Shown: in pieces, positions 1 through 6,446 of the stretch | Layout of the letters: every line of letters begins with the position of its first letter | Numbering within the stretch: position 1 is the first letter of the stretch | Origin: CADCVT01 sp036389155 | GTDB taxonomy: Bacteria > Actinomycetota > Thermoleophilia > Solirubrobacterales > Solirubrobacteraceae | Direction of reading: 5' to 3' | DNA: 64,000 nt | Assembly: GCA_036389155.1 (NCBI GenBank) | Contig: DASVQN010000035.1 | Location: 124,001 to 188,000 of the forward strand | Position numbers and translations under genes: made by a program | Notes under the pieces: generated by a model | Told to the model about the DNA's origin: nothing | The model's database searches: none | Seen by the model: the letters and a program-made list of their open reading frames with translations, nothing else

Positions 1-89
1 GGATGCGGGTGCGTGTGTCGCTCGTCACGCTGAGCCATGGTAGCGTCGGGAATAGAGCGATCTATCTAGTCGACGAGGGGAGGCCGGCG

Positions 90-497
90 ATGGCGAGAGG
101 CAGCGAAGCGCTGAGGGCGATCCTGACGTTCACGATGGTCTCGACGGGGATCCACTTCACGCACAACTTCGTGAAGATCGAGGACTATCCGGAGTCGCCG
201 ATCCCCGACTGGGTCGTGCGCACCGCGATCGTCGTCACCTGGCCGATCTTCCTCGTGGTCGCGATCCGCGCGTACCGCTCCTACTCGCGGGGCGACCAGC
301 GCGGCGCGCGGCCGTGGCTCGTCGCCCTCGGCCTCTGGGCGCTCGCGGCGCTCGGGCACTTCACCTCCGGCAACCCGGACATCCCGCCGGTCTGGTACGC
401 GACGATCTGGACGGACGCGCTCGCCGGGTTCCTGGTCCTAGGCTTCGTGGCGTGGTCGGAACGCTCGGCTGGACGCAGCGCACCGGCGGCCGGCTGA
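90..497 (+). CDS. Small membrane protein of unknown function
   Basis: A 135-residue protein with about four hydrophobic segments (roughly residues 10-22, 40-60, 75-92 and 105-123) separated by short polar loops. It has no signal peptide, so it probably sits in the cytoplasmic membrane. The ATG at 90 was chosen over upstream in-frame starts because a purine-rich GAGGGGAGG run ends about 7 bases before it. No catalytic motif is visible and the family is not recognised. Its 3' end overlaps the next gene, an HD hydrolase, by 46 bases if that gene starts at the GTG at 452, which suggests co-transcription. Confidence 0.7.
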   Translation: MARGSEALRAILTFTMVSTGIHFTHNFVKIEDYPESPIPDWVVRTAIVVTWPIFLVVAIRAYRSYSRGDQRGARPWLVALGLWALAALGHFTSGNPDIPPVWYATIWTDALAGFLVLGFVAWSERSAGRSAPAAG

Positions 498-1138
498 GCC
501 GCCGCGACGGCCTGGCGCTCGCGGCCCAGCTCGTGCGCGAGGGGATCGCGCTGCTGCCGCGCGCCGCCCGCCGCCGCATCGACGCCGACCCGCGCGACGT
601 CCCGATCCCGGACACGGCCGGCGCACGGGCGGCCGAGGCGCAGTGCGACGCGCTGCCCGGCGGCCTCGCCGGCCACTCGTACCGGACCTACCTCTACGGG
701 ACGCTGCTCGCGCGGGCCGACGGGCTGCGGCCCGACCCGGAGGTCGCCTACGTCGCCTCGCTGCTGCACGACGCCGGCGTCCCCGACGCGCGCGACGACC
801 GCTGCTTCACGGTGCTCAGCGCCGAGCGCGCGCTGGCGTGGGACGACCCGCGCGCCGAGCGCGCCGCCGAGGCGATCACGCTGCACCTCAACCCGCACGT
901 CCCGCCGTCGCAGAGCGTCGAGGGCCACCTCGTCCGCACCGGCGCCGGGCTCGACACGATCGGGATGCGCGCGTGGGAGGTCAGCGGCGCCACCCGCCGC
1001 GCCGTGCGCGAGCTGCACCCGCGGGAAGGGTTCGCCGGCGCCTTCGGGGCGATGATGGCCGACCACGCGCGCCGCGCGCCGCGCTCGCGCACGGCGTGGA
1101 ACCTGCGCTACGCGCGCTTCGGCGAGCTGCTCCGGTAG
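452..1138 (+). CDS. HD-domain hydrolase (cyanamide-hydratase-like HD family)
   Basis: Probable metal-dependent HD hydrolase, 228 residues. The HD signature is present: H75 in GHSYRTYLYG, the H106-D107 pair in SLLHDAG, further His at 145 and 149, and Asp168. The order H...HD...H...D and the RTYL/Y-rich helix resemble the HD subfamily that includes cyanamide hydratase. The substrate cannot be told from sequence. The frame is open well upstream, so the start is uncertain; GTG at 452 is used, and a later GTG near residue 28 is possible. It overlaps the preceding membrane-protein gene. Confidence 0.75.
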   Translation: MVGTLGWTQRTGGRLSRRDGLALAAQLVREGIALLPRAARRRIDADPRDVPIPDTAGARAAEAQCDALPGGLAGHSYRTYLYGTLLARADGLRPDPEVAYVASLLHDAGVPDARDDRCFTVLSAERALAWDDPRAERAAEAITLHLNPHVPPSQSVEGHLVRTGAGLDTIGMRAWEVSGATRRAVRELHPREGFAGAFGAMMADHARRAPRSRTAWNLRYARFGELLR

Positions 1139-1178
1139 GCGCAACTGCCGCGAGCCCGGCGCGTTCCAACCGGTCACC

Positions 1179-2531
1179 ATGCCCGCACGCCGCCTGATCG
1201 CCCTCGTCGCCGTCGCGTTCGGGGTCTGTGCCGGCGGCGCGGCGGCCGCGCCGCCGTGGACGGGCGAGCAGGACGTCTCGCGGGCGCACCTCTTCGTCGA
1301 CCCGCCGCGAGCGATCGGCTTCACCGGCGGCGGGGCGCTGACCCTGGCCCGCTGGCAGGACGGGATCGGCGAGGAGGCGACGACCGGCACCGCGATCGCC
1401 GTCCGCGCGCCGGGCGCGAGCGCGTTCTCGCCCCCCCGTCCCGGGCCCGCGCACCTCGTCGACGTCGCGGCGTTCGGCAACCGCTTCGTCGCGCTGCTCC
1501 AGCCGTCGGACCGGCGGCTGCGCATCGCGTACGGCCGGGCCGACGGCTCGCTCGGCCCGAGCCGGCCGCTGGCGAGCGGGCGCCGGCTCGCCGGCGCCCA
1601 CATCGACGCCGCTCCGGACGGCACGATCGCGGCGGCGTGGTTCGACGACCGCGGCTTCGCGCACGAGGGCGTCCGCGTCGCGGTGCGGCGGCCCGGGCAT
1701 GGGATGGGCCGGACGCTGGCCTTCCGGACGCGCCGCACGTTCCGGGTCGCGGTCGCCGCCGCGCGCGGCGGCCGGGCGATCGTGGTGTGGAACGAGCGCG
1801 ACGTCGTCCGCGCGCGGGTCAAGGGCGCCGGCCGCGCGTCGTTCGGCGGCACGCAGACGATCCGGTCCGCACCGGCGTACGGCGCCTTCACGCGCGCGGC
1901 GCTCGACGCGAGCGGCCGGGCGGTCGTCGCATGGAGCGCGCAGCGGCTCACCGAGGGCGGGTCCCGCGGTCCGGCCTTGCTCGAGGCGGCCGTCCGCCCG
2001 GCGGGCGCGCGGCGCTTCCGGCGCGCGCAGCTCGTCGACCGGCGCACCCCCGAGCAGGGCGCGCCCCCGTTCGACCTCGCACGGGCCCCCGACGGCCGCA
2101 CCGCGCTCGCGTGGGCCGCGGGCGCGGAGCTGCGCGTCGCGTTCACGGATGGCGGCGATCGGTTCGGGGCGCCGCAGGCGCTGAGCGTCGCCGGCCGCGA
2201 GGCCGGTGGCCCGGCCCTCGCCGCGGGCCCGGGCGGCTGGGCGGTCGTGTGGTCCGCGATCGCGCCTCCCACACTGTCCGGCGACCCGGCGCAGGTCTAC
2301 GCGGCGTTCGCGCCGGCCGCTGCCGAGGGTGACGACGCGCCGCTCCAGACACCGCTGTTCGGGCCGCCCGAGCCGGTCTCCGAGGATCACGAGGCGAACG
2401 CCGGCGACGTCGTCTTCACCGACCGCGGGCTGCTCGCCGCGTGGTCGGAGCGCCCGGAGGGCTCGCGCCCGGCCGGCGGCGTCGACGCGGTCCGCACCTT
2501 CGCCCGCGTCGCGGAGCGGCCGGAGCCGTAG
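1179..2531 (+). CDS. Secreted beta-propeller-like repeat protein
   Basis: A 450-residue protein with a clear Sec signal peptide (Arg-Arg, a hydrophobic core, then an Ala-rich cleavage region near residue 24). The mature part has about seven blades, each ending in a hydrophobic-Trp-Ser/Asn type strand (VVWNER, VAWSAQ, LAWAAG, VVWSAI, AAWSER). Asp-Gly turns separate the blades, as in sialidase/exo-alpha type propellers. No Asp-box consensus or catalytic residues stand out, so binding or structural roles are as likely as enzymatic ones. It probably acts at the cell surface or outside. A similar repeat plan occurs in the protein at 38655-40136. Confidence 0.7.
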   Translation: MPARRLIALVAVAFGVCAGGAAAAPPWTGEQDVSRAHLFVDPPRAIGFTGGGALTLARWQDGIGEEATTGTAIAVRAPGASAFSPPRPGPAHLVDVAAFGNRFVALLQPSDRRLRIAYGRADGSLGPSRPLASGRRLAGAHIDAAPDGTIAAAWFDDRGFAHEGVRVAVRRPGHGMGRTLAFRTRRTFRVAVAAARGGRAIVVWNERDVVRARVKGAGRASFGGTQTIRSAPAYGAFTRAALDASGRAVVAWSAQRLTEGGSRGPALLEAAVRPAGARRFRRAQLVDRRTPEQGAPPFDLARAPDGRTALAWAAGAELRVAFTDGGDRFGAPQALSVAGREAGGPALAAGPGGWAVVWSAIAPPTLSGDPAQVYAAFAPAAAEGDDAPLQTPLFGPPEPVSEDHEANAGDVVFTDRGLLAAWSERPEGSRPAGGVDAVRTFARVAERPEP

Positions 2532-2540
2532 CGCCGCGCT

Positions 2541-3002
2541 TCAGCCGTCGACGGGGTCGAGGCGGAACGTGTGTCGCGTCCCGCTGCGCTCGCGGTACGC
2601 CGCGTGCGCCGGCCACACCTCGCACAGCGCCGGCCAGTGCCGGTCGGCCTCCTCCTCTGACAGGCGCCGTCCGCGGCACGGGATCGTCTGCCCGTCGAGC
2701 TCGACCGTCGCGTCCGGGTTCGCGTCGAGGTTCAGCGGCCACGCCGCCGGCTTCGGCTGCCCGTAGTCCTCGCTGCTGACGACGAACCCGTCCCCGTCGC
2801 GGACGTAGATGACCGGCGTCGTCCGTGGCCGCCCGCTCCGCCGCCCCCTCGTCGTGAGCAGCAGGACCGGGGCGAGGCTGCCCGTCAGCGTGAACCGCCC
2901 GCCCGTCGCCCGGTAGAGGAGGCGATCGGTTCGCCCGCCGACCCGGCGCGCGAAGGCCGCGAACCACGGCTGGCGACCGATCCGCTGGAACGCCCGCCGC
3001 AC
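2541..3002 (-). CDS. Deazaflavin (F420)-dependent nitroreductase family protein (DUF385)
   Basis: A 153-residue protein of the split-barrel F420/deazaflavin-dependent nitroreductase family. The family pattern is visible: a conserved LTTRGRRSGRPRTTPVIY strand-turn, then a DGDGFVV-SS-YG segment, then WPLNLDANPDATVEL. Family members bind F420 or a lipid quinone and reduce diverse substrates; the substrate here is unknown. The GTG start at 3002 lies 2 bases after the stop of the upstream PafBC-like gene, so the two are probably co-transcribed. Residues 30-40 (RLLYRATGG) match the usual N-terminal amphipathic part of the family. Confidence 0.8.
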   Translation of the reverse strand: MRRAFQRIGRQPWFAAFARRVGGRTDRLLYRATGGRFTLTGSLAPVLLLTTRGRRSGRPRTTPVIYVRDGDGFVVSSEDYGQPKPAAWPLNLDANPDATVELDGQTIPCRGRRLSEEEADRHWPALCEVWPAHAAYRERSGTRHTFRLDPVDG

Positions 3003-3004
3003 GC

Positions 3005-5065
3005 TCAGCGTGCCGCGGCGGCCGCGCGGTCGCGCAGCTTCGCGACCGCCTCGCGCACGGCCTCGCGCGCGTCGGCCGGCTCGAGGACGGCGGCGTCGCC
3101 CGCCTCCTTGAGGATCTCGCGGATGAGGAAGTCGGTCCCCTTGTAGCGCAGCTCGACGATCACGGCGCCGTCCGACAGCTCCTGCGCGACGCGCCGCTCC
3201 TCGCGCGCCCACCGCGCCCGCTCGGGCGAGACCCACACGCGCGCCGGGCGCGACGCCTCCAGCTCGCCGGTGCGCGCCCAGCCGTCGACGTCGGCGGCCA
3301 CGTAGGCCTCCGGGCGCGGCTCGAACGCCACGTCCGTCACCTCGGCCGCCTTGATCCGGTCCAGGCGGAAGTGGCGCACGTCCTCCTTGGCCGGGTCGTA
3401 GGCGGCGACGTACCAGCCCTCCAGCCCGTTCATGAGGTGGTAGGGCTCGACGAGCCGCTCGGAGAACGTGTCGGCCGACTCCTTGTAGTACTCCAGGCGC
3501 AGCAGCCGGCGCTCGTCGATCGCGACGGAGATCCGCCGTGCCATGTCCGGGTCGTCCGCCGTCGCCGTCGCGATGTGGAGCTGGTCGCGCGGGTCCTCGC
3601 CGCCGAGCGCCTCCACCACCTTCTCCCGCGCGGTGGTGAGCGCGCCCGAGGGGAAGTGCTCGCCGATGAGGTCGATCGCCGCGACGAGCGCCTTGGCCTC
3701 GACCGGCAGCAGCCGCGCGGGGCGCGCGAAGTTGTCGGCGTAGGGCTCGGGGTCGACCTCGATCGTCCCGTCGGGGTGCATCTCGGCGTAGAGCACGTAG
3801 GTCCCGCCGCCGAACGAGACGACGTTGAGGACGTTGATGTCCTCCTGCAGCTCCTGCGCCGAGACCTGCACGCGGGCGCGGACGTCGTCGGCCTGCAGGT
3901 TCTCCCCGCGGCGCCCCGCCTCGATGAGGATGCTCGCGAGCGTGACCAGCCGCGCGAACCGCTCGGGGCGGATCGACGTCTCGCGGCGCCCGCCGCCGCC
4001 GTCGTCCTCGGCGGGCTCCTCGGCCCGCTCGCCCTCGGGGACGGCCGGCGCCAGCTCCGGTCCGTCGCTGTGGCGCTCGTGCAGCAGCTCGACGCGGCCG
4101 GCCAGCTCGCGCGCCAGCTCGTCCGGCCCCACGACGCGCGCGTGCTCGCCCAGCCCGAGCACGAACGACGCCAGCTGGCGCGCGTCGGCGAACTGCGTGG
4201 AGAACACGATCCCGTCCCCCGCCGGCTCCACCTCGCCGTAGCGCCCGTACTGGCGCTCGACCTGCCACGCCAGCCGCTCGGAGACCCAGATCTCGGCGGT
4301 GCCGGCGGTCTCGCCGAACTGCCAGCCGGCGCGCGAGGCGTAGACGCGCGGGTCGAAGTCGCGCGGGCGCTTGAAGTCGTGCTCGGCCTTCGTCGCGTAC
4401 GCCACCTTGCCGCGCATGCGGTCCAGGCGGAAGACGCGCATGTCGTCGCGCTCGTGGCTGCGCCCGACGAGATAGAACTGGCCGTCGCGGAAGAGCAGGT
4501 GGTACGGGTCCACCTTCCGCGCGTCGCGCGAGTCGCGCTGCAGCGAGTAGTAGTCGAAGGTGATGGTCTTCTGGCGGAAGATCGCCGTCTCGACCTTCGC
4601 GAGGCGCTGCGAGAGCTCCTGGCCGCCGGCCGACGCCGTGATGTTGAGGCGCAGGCCGCCGGTCGTGTCGAGCGGGCTGGGGCGCCCCCACGAGATCTGC
4701 TGCAGCGCGAGGCGCAGCGGCTCGGCGTAGGCGAACTCCCCGTCGAGGAGGTAGAGCGCGGTGTGCAGCGCCGCCAGCTCGGAGTCGGTGAACTGGATGG
4801 CGGGGAGATGGAAGTTCTCGGGCCGCAGCGAGTAGGTCTCCTGCTCGCCGCCGGCGTCGATCGGCTTGTCGACGGTGAGCTGGATCCCGAGCGAGTCGAG
4901 CTCGGCCCGGTCCGCGTAGAAGCGCCGCGCGAACGCGTCCTCGTTCATCCCGCTGTAGCCCTCGACGTCGCGGCGGATCTCCAGCGCGGTGACCGGCCGG
5001 CGCTCCGCCATGAGGTACGAGATGAGCGAGAGCTGCCGGATCAGCTTCTCGGTGTCCTTGGCCAT
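3005..5065 (-). CDS. Fused PafB-PafC-type WYL transcriptional regulator
   Basis: A 686-residue cytoplasmic DNA-binding protein built of two tandem winged-helix plus WYL modules. The first winged helix covers about residues 1-95 and the first WYL domain about 160-230 (DPYHLLFRDGQFYLVGRS, then VFRLDRM). An acidic Gly-rich linker lies near 365. The second winged helix follows, and a second WYL domain near 530-600 (EPYHLMNGLEGWYVAAYD, then HFRLDRI). Two modules in one chain match the fused PafBC activators of actinobacteria, which switch on LexA-independent DNA-damage genes; the ligand role of WYL is known for the family. The proteasome genes usually nearby are not in this window, so the symbol is withheld. 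ATG 5065 was chosen; a TATCGT box ends about 10 bases upstream. Confidence 0.8.
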   Translation of the reverse strand: MAKDTEKLIRQLSLISYLMAERRPVTALEIRRDVEGYSGMNEDAFARRFYADRAELDSLGIQLTVDKPIDAGGEQETYSLRPENFHLPAIQFTDSELAALHTALYLLDGEFAYAEPLRLALQQISWGRPSPLDTTGGLRLNITASAGGQELSQRLAKVETAIFRQKTITFDYYSLQRDSRDARKVDPYHLLFRDGQFYLVGRSHERDDMRVFRLDRMRGKVAYATKAEHDFKRPRDFDPRVYASRAGWQFGETAGTAEIWVSERLAWQVERQYGRYGEVEPAGDGIVFSTQFADARQLASFVLGLGEHARVVGPDELARELAGRVELLHERHSDGPELAPAVPEGERAEEPAEDDGGGGRRETSIRPERFARLVTLASILIEAGRRGENLQADDVRARVQVSAQELQEDINVLNVVSFGGGTYVLYAEMHPDGTIEVDPEPYADNFARPARLLPVEAKALVAAIDLIGEHFPSGALTTAREKVVEALGGEDPRDQLHIATATADDPDMARRISVAIDERRLLRLEYYKESADTFSERLVEPYHLMNGLEGWYVAAYDPAKEDVRHFRLDRIKAAEVTDVAFEPRPEAYVAADVDGWARTGELEASRPARVWVSPERARWAREERRVAQELSDGAVIVELRYKGTDFLIREILKEAGDAAVLEPADAREAVREAVAKLRDRAAAAAR

Positions 5066-5160
5066 CTGGGCGCTCACGATAGGGCGCGGCGCGAGGCGAC
5101 TTCGCCCCCCTTCCGGCCGGCTCCTCCGCGTGCGCCGCTCTTTGCGGCTTTTCTTGGGGG

Positions 5161-5166
5161 TATGCT
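5161..5166 (+). promoter_or_regulatory. Probable -10 element for a leaderless response-regulator mRNA
   Basis: TATGCT, 8 bases before the GTG at 5175. No ribosome-binding site lies between them, so transcription would start at or next to the start codon. No convincing -35 is seen at 16-18 bp. Confidence 0.45.
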
Positions 5167-5174
5167 GCCGCCGC

Positions 5175-5816
5175 GTGACGAAGCTCGTCGTCATCGATGA
5201 CCACGAGGCCCTGCGAAGCGGCCTCGAGGTGCTGCTCAGCCAGGCTGGGCTCGACGTGGTCGGCGCCGCCGGCAACGTCGCGGCGGGCGTCGACCTGATC
5301 GAGCACACCCAGCCCGACCTCGCCCTGGTGGACATCCGCCTGCCCGACGGGAGCGGGATCGACCTGACGCGACAGCTCCTCCAGCGCCATCCGGAGCTCG
5401 CCGTCGTCCTCTACACCGGCGACGCCGACGCCGAGCTGCTCTACGAGGGCCTGGACAGCGGCGCGCGCGGCTACGTGCTCAAGGCCGGGTCGATGGACGA
5501 GCTGCTGTCGGCCATCAACCAGGTCGCCGAGGGCGGTTCGTACGTCGACCCGCGGCTCGACCGGATCCTCCTCTCGCCGCGCGCCACCTCGCACGTCCCG
5601 CAGCTCTCGCCGCGCGAGCGCGAGATCATGCACCTGATGGCCGAGGGCCACACCGCCGAGCAGATCGGCGACCAGATCACCGTCAGCGTCGAGACCGTCC
5701 GCACCCACGTGCGCAACGTGATCCGCAAGCTCCAGGCGCGCAACCGCGTGCACGCGATCGCGATCGCCCTCGAGCGCGGCGAGATCCAGCTCGAGTCCCA
5801 GCCGGGCGATGGCTGA
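5175..5816 (+). CDS. NarL/FixJ-family response regulator
   Basis: A 213-residue two-component response regulator. Receiver domain residues 1-120: acidic pair D8-D9, phospho-acceptor D53 in LVDIRLPDGSG, and a conserved Lys in YVLKAGS. LuxR-type helix-turn-helix at about 145-205 (LSPREREIMHLMAEGHTAEQIG, then VETVRTHVRNVIRKL). It should bind DNA when phosphorylated. The GTG at 5175 was chosen because the receiver domain begins right there (TKLVVIDDHE) and a -10-like box lies 8 bases upstream. The last 8 bases overlap the histidine-kinase stub that follows, so the two are translationally coupled. Confidence 0.93.
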   Translation: MTKLVVIDDHEALRSGLEVLLSQAGLDVVGAAGNVAAGVDLIEHTQPDLALVDIRLPDGSGIDLTRQLLQRHPELAVVLYTGDADAELLYEGLDSGARGYVLKAGSMDELLSAINQVAEGGSYVDPRLDRILLSPRATSHVPQLSPREREIMHLMAEGHTAEQIGDQITVSVETVRTHVRNVIRKLQARNRVHAIAIALERGEIQLESQPGDG

Positions 5817-6012
5817 GGACGCGACGGATCCCGACGCCCGCCTCGCCAAGCTCGTCCACGACCTCCGAAGCCCGCTGACCGTCGCCGAGGGGTTCGCGCA
5901 GCTCCTCGCGCGCGACGAGGGCGGGCTGACGCCCGAGCAGCGCGCGGACTTCGCCGGCCGCGTCGCCTCCGCGATGGCCGACATGCGCGCGCTGCTCGAC
6001 GCCGCGCGCTAG
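5809..6012 (+). CDS. Orphan H-box (HisKA dimerisation/phosphoacceptor) mini-protein
   Basis: Only 67 residues, almost all of it one HisKA-type helical hairpin. An H-box LVHDLRSPLTVAEGFAQLLA has the phospho-acceptor His at residue 17, and a second helix runs to the C-terminus. There is no HATPase domain: the frame stops at 6012 and the next gene runs in the opposite direction, so this is not a sequencing-length truncation of a longer kinase in this frame. It overlaps the response-regulator gene by 8 bases. It could be a histidine phosphotransfer protein, a dimerisation partner for another kinase, or a decayed kinase. Its stop codon shares CTAG with the convergent gene. Confidence 0.7.
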   Translation: MAEDATDPDARLAKLVHDLRSPLTVAEGFAQLLARDEGGLTPEQRADFAGRVASAMADMRALLDAAR

Positions 6013-6425
6013 AAGAGGAGCTGCCGGCCGCGGCGCAGCGAGAAGCCGTGCCCGCGCTTGTTCGTGCAGCGCACGGCGCTGGGCCTGATCGTGCAGCGGA
6101 AGCCGTTGCGCCGCCAGACGGTGCCGTACGGCAGCGTCGGCGCGTCCGGGCCGCCGACCGCGTCGCTGACGCACATGAGGTAGCCCCGCCGGCCGTTGCC
6201 CTGGATGCCGAACGAGTTGCCGTAGTCGAACTCGCACGACTTCGGCCGCGGCTTGCGCGCGTTGCCGAGGTGGCGCATGTCGCAGCGCAGGTTCTGCCGG
6301 CTGAACGAGCCGCACCGGATGTTCCCGGACGGCGAGTTCCACTGCTCGGGGTCGGCGGCGGCGGGGGCGGCGGGGACGAGGAGGAGGGCGCCGAGGGCGG
6401 CGGCGGTGGCGATCGTGCGGTGCAT
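6009..6425 (-). CDS. Secreted six-cysteine protein with SPSGNI motif (DUF6636-like)
   Basis: A 138-residue protein with a Sec signal peptide (cleavage after AAPAAA near residue 24). The mature part starts with WNSPSGNIRCGS, a pattern seen in actinobacterial DUF6636-type secreted proteins. Six cysteines (IRCGS, LRCDM, KSCEF, LMCVS, FRCTI, VRCTN) probably form three disulfides. Family function is unknown. It converges on the H-box gene with a 4-base CTAG stop overlap. It is separate from the LuxR-type regulator gene upstream, on the same strand 21 bases away. Confidence 0.7.
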   Translation of the reverse strand: MHRTIATAAALGALLLVPAAPAAADPEQWNSPSGNIRCGSFSRQNLRCDMRHLGNARKPRPKSCEFDYGNSFGIQGNGRRGYLMCVSDAVGGPDAPTLPYGTVWRRNGFRCTIRPSAVRCTNKRGHGFSLRRGRQLLF

Positions 6426-6446
6426 GGAGCGACACTACGCGAACGC

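Noticed and set aside
3371..5200. Long open frame opposite the PafBC-like gene
   Set aside because: Antisense shadow of high-GC coding DNA; composition is Arg/Leu/Val-skewed with no motif, while the minus frame has two clear WYL modules.
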